A stretch of DNA of 64,000 nt from Malachius bipustulatus (Eukaryota; Arthropoda; Insecta; Coleoptera; Melyridae): NCBI GenBank assembly GCA_910589415.1, contig OU342630.1, forward strand, positions 82,208,186-82,272,185, written 5' to 3'. Below the pieces are notes generated by a model. The model saw nothing but the letters and a program-made list of their open reading frames with translations, was not told the origin of the DNA and made no database searches. The position numbers and the translations under genes were made by a program. Within the stretch, counting starts at the first letter, position 1, and every line of letters starts with the position of its first letter. This document shows positions 49,666-59,807 of this stretch, piece by piece.

Positions 49666-50221
49666 ATACATTGAAATCACCCAAGATGGATATCTCAGCT
49701 TTGGGGTAGTTTATCTGTATGTATTCAACAGTTTTTGTGAGGGACAAAAAAAGTGTCCTATACTGTGTATCGCTGGGTGGTCGGTATAAACAACAGATAA
49801 ATCTCGTCGTTTGTCGGTCTGTTATCCTAAGCCACATGACGTCAAAGTCATTGGGCTCAAAGTCTTCCTCACGTTGGCAGGAGAGGTCACTTCTGACAAA
49901 AATGCCAATTCCGAAGTTACGTCTAAATCGGGAATGAAAGTCATATCCTGGATAGAGATAATTAACTGTGCTTGATGACGCTTGGACTTTTGTTTCGCAC
50001 AGTGCTAGAATGTGAGGTTTATTTGTCTGAAGATGTTGATGTACTGAATTGATATTCGTGTTTAAACCTCTAATATTACAAAAGTCGACAATAAATTTTT
50101 CCATTCTGGTGGTGTTATTATTCTTTCTCTTGCATGAATGTGCCCCTGGATTAGCCCCCGCCCGGAGATCCGAATGGGGGGTCGTTTTAACTCCGGAAAA
50201 TTTTAACCCCGGGAACGCCAT
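49505..50221 (-). CDS. LINE apurinic-like endonuclease domain (5' part of ORF2)
   Basis: The ATG is at 50219-50221. Residues 40-180 match the endonuclease/exonuclease/phosphatase fold used by jockey-type LINEs: DFCNIRGLN, LALCETKV (metal-binding Glu), FGIGIFVRSDL, CCLYRPPS, and EISILGDFNV (catalytic Asp and Asn). It then leaves the correct frame: after GDFNV the sequence reads out of phase to a stop at 49505, while the proper continuation is in the frame of the RT. The difference fits a two-base TA insertion near 49661-49667. The encoded enzyme nicks the target to prime reverse transcription. Confidence 0.88.
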   Translation of the reverse strand: MAFPGLKFSGVKTTPHSDLRAGANPGAHSCKRKNNNTTRMEKFIVDFCNIRGLNTNINSVHQHLQTNKPHILALCETKVQASSSTVNYLYPGYDFHSRFRRNFGIGIFVRSDLSCQREEDFEPNDFDVMWLRITDRQTTRFICCLYRPPSDTQYRTLFLSLTKTVEYIQINYPKAEISILGDFNVYITSTGLNTQTSLMKKAVKRNRLRSAVVLPSSLMNQHAFPIARENSLACWICC

Positions 50222-50477
50222 CCATGCATATTAATTGTTTCTTACCCCAAGGACCGGAATCTCTGGCACAGCAACGAAACGTCAGCTCTTTAAAGCAACT
50301 TCACGCCGCCTAAGCCAGAAAGATGGTATCGCACCGGGCGAGGCTGTGTGGGTTCTATGTCCTCTACCATCTGGTTTGCTAGTTTTGGTCAGCCCCGGGG
50401 TATTTAATTTCCCCGGTGTCATCTATATGGACGACATTCCCCTATCCGCCACCCGGGGAGGCTCCCGATGGGGGACC

Positions 50478-50500
50478 AGCAACCCCGACACGGGGTTGCT
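50478..50500. repeat. Hairpin in the LINE 5' UTR
   Basis: AGCAACCCCG-ACA-CGGGGTTGCT is a perfect 10-bp stem with a 3-base loop, about 8 bases from the apparent 5' end of the element. In LINEs a 5' terminal structure can affect full-length reverse transcription or translation; the role here is inferred. Confidence 0.8.
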
Positions 50501-51130
50501 GACGATAGTTCAAAGAAATTATTTTTCTAAAATGTTTTTTAACCGAGGTACAGGGTGTTAAAATGTCTTTTACAAACAGTATACACCCTTGTAGTTATCT
50601 CGGTTTAAAAACATTTCCGAAAAAATATTTATATGCACTTTCTTTTTTTATAGCTTTTTTTACCTTTTTACGAGAAAAAAGGTATCCTGTGACTTCGTAC
50701 TCTATGCCACTGGGTGCTTCCGTTATGCCCAGAATTTTTACAAACACGGGTTATTAAATAGAAAACTTGCATACAAAAATTCAGAATTATTGGTCCACTC
50801 TGTAGAAAGCGAGGTAGAAAGATACAATAAAAACCTGTTTTGTAAATCGACATTGAAACATCCTGTATCTCGGTTAACAAACAGTTAGTTTCGGAAAAAA
50901 ATGTATTTACATTTTCTGAAAATTTTAGGTTTTCAATTGTTTTTCCCAGGTTTTTGATTCGTATTAAAAACATCAAGGAAAACCTCGAGAAAAACAAAAA
51001 TCCTCGCAAAAATCTATAACATTAAAAAAATATTTTAGTTATTTAAAATTATTGCTTTATAGTTTTTACGAGAGTTTTTATGACAAATGGAGAAAAAATT
51101 ATTTTCGAAAATAAAATTTGGTCATTATTT

Positions 51131-52713
51131 ACATCCGCGGCTCCTACAGTTTCACTATGATGGAACTTATACAGGGTGCACCATATATCCTTCTCTATAT
51201 TGCTATCTCCTAACGCTAACAGATACAGGGTCGGTTAAACAAGTCCAAAGGAGCGCAATTTTGTGGCCATCTCGATTCCGTCCAGACATACAAGATATCT
51301 GTGACCGTTCCTGAAATATCCTGAAAAAACTGAAAAATCGAGATTTCTTATTTTCGTCATATCTTTTTTATTATTGGAAATTAATAAATAATTTTTTGTA
51401 GGCTTACATAAGTCGTCAAGAGTTACCCATCTGACATTTCAAAAATTTTCAAAGCCGACTAGATCCCAGAATTTTCATAGTCAACTTTCGTTTTTCTTAT
51501 GGCCACCATATTGTTTTTTATGTTGTTCGGTATAAAAAAAATCATAAAAACTAAAAATTGTTAAACTTCAAAAAATAAATTTTTAAATTTTTTTTTTATT
51601 AGGTATTCTTTTTTCTTTACAAAAAAGACACATTTTTAGACCGAATTTCATAGATGAATTAAAAAACCATAAGGCAAGCACTATTTCGGCGCGCATTTCA
51701 CAAATGTTGATGTTTTTCGACGATTTTTTTAGGTTTTTCTTTGAAAAAAGAAGAATAAAAATTTGAAATATTTTTTTTTTTGAAGTTTATTAATTTTTGG
51801 TTTCCATTATTTTTTTCAAATGTAACGATATAAAAAAATAATATGGCGGCCATAAGAAAAACGAAAGTTGACTGTGAAAACTCTTGGATCTAGTAGGCCT
51901 TGAAAATTTTTGAAATATCAGATGGATAGCTCTTAACGGCTTATGTAAGCCTACAAAAAATTATTTATTAATTTCCAATAATAACAAAGATATGACGAAA
52001 ATAAGAAATCTCGATTTTTCAGTTTTTTCAGGATATTTCAGGAACGGTCACAGTATCTTGCATGTTTTGACGAATTCGAGATGGCCACAAAACTGCGCAT
52101 CTTTTCTCTAATCTAACCGACCCTGTATCTCTCAGCGTTCAGGAGATAGCAATATAGAGAAGGATACATGGTGCACCCTGTATAGGGGTGGAGAACATAC
52201 CTATAGTAACACCAGGAAGGTATTCATTTGCTGGGCAAATGAAAGGGAAAGCCACAAAACGGTGTAAAAAAATGGTTTTGAGAGTGCGGAGGGAGTGCGG
52301 TCCTGACAAGAGGCACCGATTAGATGCCGCGATCCCGGATAAAACCACTTCACCATAATTGCCAAGCATTCTATTCTGTGTTAGAGGTTCACAGAGGCGG
52401 ACTGAGCGATATATCCGCTTTCATTACGTGTCCAGTCCGCACAGGGATTGATGCAATGATTTTCGGATTATAAATTCAAAATTAATGCAAAATTCAAAAT
52501 AAAAATCGTGCTACTCGTGTTAATCTCGAAGGTATTCCTTGCCCTGAAAGTGAAAAAAAAAAATAGAAATTCGACCGTAGTGCCAAAGAGGCCTTAGTTG
52601 TGACCTTAATATTAGTTTTCCATGGCTGTTTTTAGTTTCTTTATACCCACCCAGCACCCCTATTTCGCTCCTCGGTCCCGAAAAAATTGATGAAACTTAG
52701 GAGCCGCGGATGT
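51131..52713. mobile_element. MITE copy B with 16-bp perfect terminal inverted repeats
   Basis: ACATCCGCGGCTCCTA (51131-51146) is exactly inverted at 52698-52713, and both ends can be read with a flanking TA, as for TA-targeting DNA transposons. Removing the nested palindrome (51170-52182) leaves about 570 bp with no coding capacity. The copy at 5304-8120 shares its order. A TA target and short TIR suggest mobilisation by a Tc1/mariner-type enzyme; that is inference. Confidence 0.85.
51170..52182. mobile_element. Palindromic foldback nested in MITE copy B (TACAGGGTGCACCAT ends)
   Basis: The arms 51170-51580 and 51779-52182 are collinear inverses with moderate divergence. Ends read TATACAGGGTGCACC and GGTGCACCCTGTATA. 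Inner phrases (ATGG..GGCCATAAGAAAAACG, AAAACTCTTGGATCTAGTAGG, AGATGGATAGCTCTTA) recur at 55855-56010, 8135-8640 and 28955-29060, so this is a numerous family. Confidence 0.92.
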
Positions 52714-53019
52714 ATACAATTACCTAAAATTTAACTAAATCTAGTCGATTTTGATTTTTTTTTAATGTCAAAACAAAATGGATAGAACTGCTGACGAGTT
52801 ATGTAAAACTACAAAAAATACTTCAATTTATTATCAACAATCATATAAATTGATGATGAAAACTCGGATGAAAATATGAGATCTTGATTTTTTCAGTTTT
52901 TTCAGTACATGTACAGCAACGCCTGAAGTTCAAGTTTTTGATACTACTGAGAGTTTCTCTCTGAAATACTCTCACCCTCGCTCTCACCGCAAGGCCTACC
53001 TCGTAATAATGTTAAAAGG

Positions 53020-53230
53020 AAATTCCATTAGAAAATTAGAAATACAATGGCGCTTCTTGTTTTGAAATCGAGTCATTTTATACGAGATTTTACAGGAGTT
53101 ATAAACAAGTGAAACTTGCAATAGTTGCAATTTTTCATTTTTAAAACACCTTGAAAATGGCTCATGATATCGGAACACGGCGCTGATAGATGTCCCCGAG
53201 GATGTCCCTATAGGTATCTTGACTTCATGT
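53020..53230. repeat. Relic of the B1/B2 foldback core
   Basis: GAGTTATAAACAAGTGAAAC at about 53097 is followed by TGGCTCATGATATCGGAACACGG and TGTCCCTA, the same order as in the arms at 42880-42970. Ends are absent. Confidence 0.6.
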
Positions 53231-53439
53231 GTTATCTTATCCTAAGTTAATTTAAGGCAATGAAAAAACCGTGAAAAAAACAGAGATAAGCTCGTTCAAA
53301 AGCCACCAACCTATTTTTTTCTCTTTTTGCCTTTTTGCAAAAGTCTTCAATTGTAATTTTGTACCTAAGCAAATATAAAACAGAAAAGATACTTCATTTT
53401 TTTACTTAGGTACTATGTACTAATGTACTAATCCATGGT

Positions 53440-53650
53440 AAATTTCCTTTTCCCAATTAGAATACGCAATACACAATTAAATCATTATTACCATAATAAT
53501 ACCTAGGTACAATGTACCATGTACCTAGGTGTCTATACACTACTTAGGTAGGTAATGACTAGCTATATACATACTCGAGTACATACTATAATATATCTTG
53601 TAAAAATAGGTAGGTAGGTAGTAGGTACACTTACCTACTCAGATAACCTT
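53440..53650. repeat. TAGG/CCTA-rich patch with a 30-bp palindromic arrangement
   Basis: ACCTAGGTAC (53501-53510) and GTACCTAGGT (53521-53530) are inverted around a short centre. Further GTAGGTAGGTAG runs follow. Similar short palindromes (TACCTACCTAGGTAGGTA at 18883-18900) occur elsewhere in the window. Confidence 0.7.
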
Positions 53651-54352
53651 GAGATGAGAGAGATTTAATAACTCTGACAAATTAATAAATTCAGTGTAAG
53701 CTTGATGAATGTGCCTAAATTATTTCACAAATCTTACCATTATTTTAAATGAGATAGAAGTTACCTAAGGTTAGACTTATTACTGATATCTATAATAATA
53801 CCTGCCTACTGATTATTTTTAATTTATCAGCTGGTTTGCTGGATTGCTGGTTTGGTTCAAGATAGTTATTTTTTATACCTACCTCGAGACGAGCCTCGAG
53901 AGTAGAGACCGAGCTCGAGACCTACCTGTAATAAAAGGTATAACAGTATCCAGATAATGTACCTATTAAGTATCATTGTTTTCAAAACCCAACCATGAAT
54001 AGCTTATCAGCTTGTACATACCTACTAGAAATACCCTCAATAATTATTACTAATGTATTATTATTAATATACCTAATAATCAAAACACCTAAATAAAAAT
54101 ATTGTAAAAAAAAATAGACAAGATAAGCAAATTGCTAAGGTAGGATGGAAAAATCGCCTTACCTAAAAATTTTCATTAGGTAGGTACTTGGTCCCCATAA
54201 ATCAAAAATAGGGCAAATGATGATGAACAGTTTAGTACATGAAAACAGTCACTTTAAATGGCACAACTTAATCCAAATAACAAACACATCGAGCACTAAC
54301 AACTCGTCAACACTAACAATCACATAATAATAGTTCAACAACAATCTAATTT

Positions 54353-54457
54353 AAAAATAATCAACAATCCGCCTTAACCGATCCATATCAACATCAACCT
54401 GCTGGTCAAACAACAACCTCTCCACATGTTCGTATGGATGTGACTGAACTGACATTT
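54353..54457 (-). CDS. Small ORF or first coding exon, unrecognised
   Basis: An ATG at 54455-54457 in good context (A at -3) begins a 34-codon frame with charged, protein-like composition (HPYEHVERLLFDQQ, DVDMDRLRRIVDYF), predicted to be largely helical. It closes with TAA at 54353-54355. A weak donor (CAG|GTTGAT) inside could instead make it a first exon. It lies in a GC-richer patch of about 250 bases just left of the FB-like element, as at gene starts. The family is not recognised; a short upstream ORF is an alternative. Confidence 0.3.
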
Positions 54458-54899
54458 TCAGCTTCGGTTTGTATCGTGTCCTTCAATCGTGTTTCATTTT
54501 AGATTCGAGATTTCGGTGCGTGCTCTGGCTTAGCGAAGTTAAGCGCCGTTGCTGTAATGAGATTTCAATTTCAAAGCTGTGGTTCTAGCTCGCGTCGCTA
54601 GATAGCAATACGTGCGGGACGGGCCTAAAGCTAGCTAGCGCCAGCTAGCGCCGAGACTACATAATTCCAGTGCAGTGTTGCCACGTCCTCCCGAATTTCT
54701 ACAATCACTTCAGTGGGTTTGTAGTAAAATTCAAACGACTTTCGTGAATTTAATTGGCATCGAATTATTACAAATTAGTCTTTGATTTAGATTCACCTCG
54801 GACAAATAGTGGTGCGTAAGTGTCCAGGGACGAAGATATGATTTTTTTTTAATTTCTCACACCGATGGATAAATGCGAAATTAATTTTCACTGTCTTCC

Positions 54900-55730
54900 G
54901 AGCAATTAATTTGGATGAAATTTCGCACGCGAACTTGTCTTTAGATGTGCTTTCGACTTATATTAAAGCCAAAGTGGCACAAAGTTCAGTGGCGGAGATT
55001 TTATTTTTTAAATTTTTAGGCGCTTGCTTTGAATGCGAAATTTGACTATCTTCCGAGCAATTAATTTGGATGAGATTTCACAAGCGAACTTGTCTTTAGA
55101 TGTGCTTTCGACTAATAATGGTGCCAAAGTGGCACAAAGTCCAAGGGCGGAGATATGATTTTTTTATTATTCAGGCGCTAGCTTTAAATGCGAAATTTGA
55201 CTATCTTCCGAGCAATTAATTTGGATGAGATTTCACAAGCGAACTTGTCTTTAGATGTGCTTTCGACTAATAATGGTGCCAAAGTGGCACAAAGTCCAAG
55301 GGCGGAGAAATGATTTTTTTATTATTCAGGCGCTAGCTTTAAATGCGAAATTTGATTTTCTTTCGAGCAATTAATTTGGATGAAACTTCACAAGAAAACT
55401 TGTCTTTAGATGTGCTTTCGACTAACAATAGTGCCAAAGTTGCACAAACTTCAGGGGCGAAGATATGATTTTTTTTCAGGCGCTAGTTTTAAGTGCAAAA
55501 TTTGCGACTTTCTTCCGAGTAATTAATTTGGATGAGATTTCTCACGCGAATTGTCGCGAATTCAACTATTTTTAGTCGAAAGCACCTTTAGATGTGCTTT
55601 CGACTAAAAATAGTGTCAAAGTGGCACAAGGTCCAGAGGCGGAGATATGATTTTTTTAATTTTTCAGTCGCTAGCTTTGAATGCGAAACCTGACTGTCTT
55701 CCGAGCATTTAATTTGGATGGAATACTTGT
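54900..55730. repeat. 155-bp tandem array, left arm of the FB-like element
   Basis: The landmark GAGCAATTAATTTGGATGA occurs at 54900, 55055, 55210, 55365, 55517 (variant) and 55703 (variant). The spacings are 155, 155, 155, 152 and 186. Units also share CTTTAGATGTGCTTTCGACT and AAAGTGGCACAAAGTCC. The unit from 55055 and that from 55210 are almost identical, pointing to recent unequal exchange. Confidence 0.92.
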
Positions 55731-55854
55731 CGCATGTTTTTTCGGTGAATGGTTTTTTTTATGACGTAATTCGATGGAAATATTATACATATTTTTGATA
55801 TATTGAAAATATAAATTTTGGTTTTTGTTTAATTTTATAGATTCTCCGTTAAAA

Positions 55855-56010
55855 TGATTTTTTTTTAATGCCGAATTACATGAAAAAACAATATGCCGCG
55901 CCAATAAGAGAAACACAAGTTGACCGTGAAAACTCTGGGTTCTATATACATATAATAGTCGGCTTTGAAAATTTTACAAATGTCAGATGGATAGCTCTTG
56001 ACTATAAGCC
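55855..56010. repeat. Fragment of the 51-kb palindromic family inside the FB-like element
   Basis: GAAAACTCTGGGTTCTATA, ATGTCAGATGGATAGCTCTTG and AAGCCTACAAAAAA follow the order of 51870-51965. One arm only is present. Confidence 0.75.
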
Positions 56011-56813
56011 TACAAAAAAAAGTTTATTAATTTTCATTACATTGTAAAAAAATATTAATGATAAAAATTGAAAAAAGTGATTCTTATTTTAATTCAAAGT
56101 CACCTTTTTAGTTCATGTATATAAATACTCATAGAATATTATTTCTTTGATTGTTTGAGAATAACTGCTCAGTGATGGATCCACGGAAACTATTATACAT
56201 CTTTGTATCTTTTCGAGTTTTATGGCTTTCCTTTTCTTTCAATTTTATTTTATTTCTAACTTCAACATTCCTTTCATATACCTATACAACCAGATGTGAA
56301 TAATGCTTTCTATTAAGAAAGAATTATTGCAGTGTTAATACACTGCAATAAAGGATAATAAATTTTGCAACGACGAAAGACTTACTCTAATTTTTTTTTC
56401 AGATTTTTAATAAGTATATCTAAGTTAAAATTCTGCTCAAGTTGGCTCATTGAATCTAATCTGTAACTTGTTAAAATAACAAAGTTACCCGTGCGAACGA
56501 TGTTACATTAGTAATTAGCGTCACCCACCCTTGTTGGTATATGACTAATGAAATCATTAAAATTTCGATTTTCCGATTGTCGAGACCTCAACGGGATATT
56601 ATTGTTTGGTTTCCGGTTCCGTATTTTATTACGCCTTAGGGTCGCACTATACCGAGTTCCTTAGAAAATTCCTATCTATATTTGTTACTAAAAAACATAT
56701 TATGTTAACGGACAAATTGTTGGCGAAGGTCAAGATCACTCTGTCTTAGAACCTATAAACAGAATAAACGAAGGCTTGTTCCTTGATATTATTGTGATTG
56801 TGCATAAGTATCG

Positions 56814-56993
56814 AGTGATCCACAAAATTTTTCATCAAATAGTGCCTTGGAAAAAATGAAGCATGTCTGCCAGTCTGACATTTAAAATGCAAACTATTGG
56901 TAGGTGTGCTCAGGTGCAATGAGCTCAGACATGACTGCACTAGCTAGCTCTCTCTTTCAAGGCACTAGTTGATGAAGAATTTTGTGGATCACA
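56814..56993. mobile_element. Small foldback (about 40-bp arms) inside the FB-like element
   Basis: GTGATCCACAAAATTTTTCA...AGTGCCTTGGAAA (56814-56853) is inverted at 56954-56993 with few mismatches. The 100-bp interior has a weaker inverted pair (CATGTCTG and CAGACATG). Confidence 0.8.
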
Positions 56994-57133
56994 CGATATA
57001 TTACGTGTTTATTTAGTTATTTTGACAAAGTAGGTAGGTAGCTTCGTCTTAATACGATATTGAAGTACTTACCTGATTTCCAAGTCCAGGCTTGTTGTCA
57101 GCTCCCTGGTAAGATTTCACTCACGTACTAAAA

Positions 57134-57430
57134 GCTAGCGCCTAACAATTAATTAATCTTCGCCCCTGGACTTTGGCCACTTTGGCACTATTTTTAGTCG
57201 AAAGCACATCTAAAGACAAGTTCGCGTGCGAAATCTCATCCAAATTAATTCCTTGGAAGACAATAAAATTTCGCTATCAAAGCTAGCGCCTACTAATTAA
57301 TAAAATCACATCTCCGTCCCTGGACTTTGTGACACTTTTGCACTGTTTTTAGTCGAAAGCACATCTAAAGACAAGTTCGCGTGCGAAGTTTCATCCAAAT
57401 TAATTGCTCGGAAGACAGTGAAAATTAATT
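57134..57430. repeat. Two tandem units in the right arm of the FB-like element
   Basis: Inverted copies of the 155-bp unit start at about 57134 and 57285 (GCGCCTA.TAATTAAT, AGTCGAAAGCACATCTAAAG, AAGTTCGCGTGCGAA). They are followed by the shared terminal domain to 57685. Confidence 0.85.
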
Positions 57431-57903
57431 TCGCATTTAAAGATAGGTGTGAGAAACTAAAAAAAAAATCATATCTTCGTCCCTGGACACTTACGCACCA
57501 CGATTTGTCGGAGGCACATCTAAAGAAAATACTAATTTGTAATAATTCCAGGTTCATTGCCAATTAAATTCACGAAAGTCGTTTAAAATCCCACTGAAGT
57601 GATTGTAGAATTCGGAAGGACGTGGCAACACTGCACGGGAATATGTACTCTCGGAGCTAGAGCTAGGCGCTAGTCTCAGGCCCGTTACTCCAGGGGCCGC
57701 TGTTTCTCTCTAAAAAGTGATCTGTAGTAATTTTACAGAATACTGTTATACTTATTTATTTTGAGTCCATTTTAGTAGCTATTTATCACGAGTGTTGACA
57801 ATAGAGTTAACTCAGCTCCTCCTTACCCAAATATGATTTTTAATAATTCTATTACACTTTATTACATATATCCCATTGTTATACATTTATAGTTATTTAT
57901 TAT

Positions 57904-58013
57904 ACAAGAGAAAAAAGTGATAGATTTTAGCTCGAGATGTGATTTCGTCCCCGACGCGTTTAGCGGAGGGGACAAACACATCGAGAGCTAAAATCGCACT
58001 TTCTTCTCGTGTG
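57904..58013. repeat. Long hairpin (about 48-bp imperfect stem)
   Basis: GATTTTAGCTCGAGATGTG pairs with CACATCGAGAGCTAAAATC, with GTCCCC/GGGGAC near the loop and AAAAAAGTG/CACTTTCTT outside. Followed by GTGTAATATAC, it parallels the hairpin at 19194-19241 next to the Crypton remnant. Confidence 0.88.
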
Positions 58014-58249
58014 TAATATACAATTTTTTTCTGCGAGAAGAAATATCAGTGTTAGAATGTCGAAAAAGTCGAAAAACGTAGTTAGATAACTGAAAATTAT
58101 GTCGGAAAAATGATTTATGTTAAACTTGGATTTTCAAACTGTCTTTTATCGTAATCGACGTTGCCTGGTAACGAAACGATTTAATTCGATAAACGTCATA
58201 ATTTAATTAAAATTTTAGATAGTTTTGCAAAGATTCTTGTAAGGTCTCA

Positions 58250-58321
58250 ATGAGTGAATTTATTAATATGGATAGTGATTGTTATGAAAATTCCCTTAAT
58301 AATTGCCATTTGGATAATAAG
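58250..58321 (+). CDS. Candidate first exon, possibly of a Crypton-like element
   Basis: An ATG at 58250-58252 starts a 24-codon stretch (MSEFINMDSDCYENSL and onward) that reaches a strong donor AAG|GTAACT at 58322. It lies 240 bases downstream of the long hairpin. The acidic Ser/Asp/Glu/Cys start is similar in flavour to the N-terminus of the recombinase fragment at 18942. No downstream exon was found. Assignment is tentative. Confidence 0.28.
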
Positions 58322-58403
58322 GTAACTTTCCTTTACGTATATTTGATATAAATTTAATGATATCTGATGAGTGTTAATAGTAGCTATACCTAAGCCGCCA
58401 TTT

Positions 58404-58433
58404 CGGGGAAATAAGTACTCATTTATTTCCCCG
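58404..58433. repeat. Perfect 11-bp stem hairpin
   Basis: CGGGGAAATAA and TTATTTCCCCG flank an 8-base loop. It lies 80 bases downstream of the candidate exon. Confidence 0.8.
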
Positions 58434-58576
58434 ATAAGATGCAGCTCATTATAATGAGGCATTTTTCTACCTGTCAACGGGGAAAAAAGGTCAAACTTTT
58501 AGCCCGTCGCGGAAAAACAAATTAATTCCTAAACATAAATAACATATAGGGTTATTATAAGATATGATTTAAAGAA

Positions 58577-58920
58577 ATACAGGGTGACTCAAATTGGCGG
58601 ACACGTATTATACAGGAGGTTGTAGAGGACGTTCAGAGAACTGTAAATTTGAAACAAAAATTGCTGCCTTAGCTTTCGTTATCGAGATATAGAGTTGCCT
58701 TTTTCGAAAATTGAAATTAACACGACAGACAAATTTAAACAAATCTCTATGCTACTATCTTAACTTTTTATGTTATGTATAACTATTCTGCGGTTCTGAG
58801 CCGTTTGCAAAATGTTTGATGGGTGAAGGAAATATGAAAATACAATAATATACAGGTTGTCCTATTTAAAAAAATAGACAATGTCGTCATTACTGAGCCA
58901 AGGAACATCCCGTATAAAAA
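58577..58920. mobile_element. Short TACAGGGTGAC...CATCCCGTATA element
   Basis: The left end TACAGGGTGACTCAAATTGG and the right end CATCCCGTATA delimit about 340 bp that do not fold along their full length. Internal GTTCTGAGCCGTTT and TACAGGTTGTCCTATTTAAAA phrases recall the B1/B2 cores. It could be a deletion derivative of that family. Confidence 0.5.
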
Positions 58921-59376
58921 ATATTACGTCAATAGAATTAAATTACAAATAGGTAGGACCTGTTTTTTTTCTAAAAAATCAGTAGGTACTTTCCGTTTTA
59001 TCGAATTTATTCCTTACGTTTCTTGCTCACTGCATGTAGGTATAATATGGTTTTTAATCCCTTTTAATATATCTCGCGATTGTTGGCCCTGCGTACGACA
59101 CATCGCCATACCAAAATATCTGAAAGATTGTTTAACTCCCTTGAAAATGAGCCCGGCTAGGTGTCCCTAACAGTTTCCCTTCGCGACTCGCGTGTTATCA
59201 ATAAAAGAAATCCTTTTTTTAAACCCTCTATAGCCCCTCCTAATCAACGGACAGAATCCACGTCGGGCTTTCAAACGATTTAAAAAACCTTTCGGGTGGT
59301 TAAAAAAATGTCCGCACCACCTCCCTGCATGATAAAAAAATCAAACAAATGTTTTTTGATTTATTTGTTTTTTGAT

Positions 59377-59807
59377 TTCACAACATAGTATATCGGTCAA
59401 TCCGAGGCGAAAATAGGTTATGACAAGTGTTGTAACTTTTGAGTTTTTCTGCAACAAACACGAGGGAGTCAAAAGTGACCGCAGCGCCAATTTTTTTTTA
59501 ATGTTTGAGTTTTGCACGTAACTTATTTATTCAAGTCTCAGCTTTTAAAGTCCGATATTCGATTTTCAGAATTCAAAATAGCGGATCCAATAGCAAAAAT
59601 TCATCCTATGTTTATTTAAGTATCTGGTCGACTTTTGGCACCCGTCGACTTTTGGCGCCCGTCGACTTATGACGCCCTCTATCTTGGTACCAGGCAAGCA
59701 AAAATATTTTTGAAGATAATAATGTAGGTTGTCGAAAAGTCGAAAGTTGCTACAACTCTTGTCAAAACTTATTTTCGCCCCTCATTGACCGTTTTGTTGT
59801 AAAATCG
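59377..59807. mobile_element. Foldback with a tandem 17-mer loop
   Basis: CGGTCAATCCGAGGCGAAAATA (59394-59415) is inverted at 59770-59791 (TATTTTCGCCCCTCATTGACCG, few mismatches); GACAAGTGTTGTAACTTT pairs with AAAGTTGCTACAACTCTTGTC. The loop region holds the GTCGAC repeat. Confidence 0.78.
59627..59677 (+). repeat. Three tandem copies of a 17-mer GTCGACTTTTGGCGCCC
   Basis: Copies at 59627-59643, 59644-59660 and 59661-59677 differ at a few positions. Each contains the palindromes GTCGAC and, in the middle copy, GGCGCC. The block is GC-rich in AT-rich DNA. Confidence 0.88.

Larger units (their letters stand above)
47179..50508 (-). mobile_element. Nearly full-length jockey-superfamily LINE
   Basis: On the minus strand the element starts with a GC-rich 5' region bearing a hairpin (50478-50500), followed by an endonuclease and a reverse transcriptase frame, and ends in poly(A) (poly-T at 47179-47193 on the plus strand). 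It is about 3.3 kb long. A single frame break near 49660 separates the two coding pieces. No ORF1 was recognised. A second copy of its 3' end is at 62921-63249. Flanking AGTTGAAATATT and AGTTCAAAGAAATT may be a decayed target duplication. Confidence 0.9.
46722..50930. mobile_element. Foldback element split by a LINE
   Basis: The left arm begins with AAGAAAATGTAAATACATTT near 46730 and pairs with the right arm ending near 50930; CACCCAGTGGCGTAGA near 46914 pairs with its inverse near 50706. The LINE at 47179-50508 sits in the interior. Arms are diverged by substitutions and indels but collinear over about 300 bases each. Confidence 0.85.
54619..57685. mobile_element. FB-like foldback transposon with tandem-repeat arms
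   Basis: Ends ACGGGCCT and AGGCCCGT begin long inverted arms: CAGTGTTGCCACGTCC near 54672 against GGACGTGGCAACACTG near 57618. Inside, the arms consist of about 155-bp units (five to six on the left, about two on the right). Arms of unequal unit number built from tandem repeats are the hallmark of Drosophila FB elements. The centre (55730-57120) holds two unrelated foldback pieces and no transposase. Whether any partner transposase exists is unknown. Confidence 0.85.

Noticed and set aside
53440..53650. Telomere-like repeat
   Set aside because: Insect telomeres are usually TTAGG arrays; here the runs are short TAGG/TAGGTA mixtures with palindromes, seen throughout the window.
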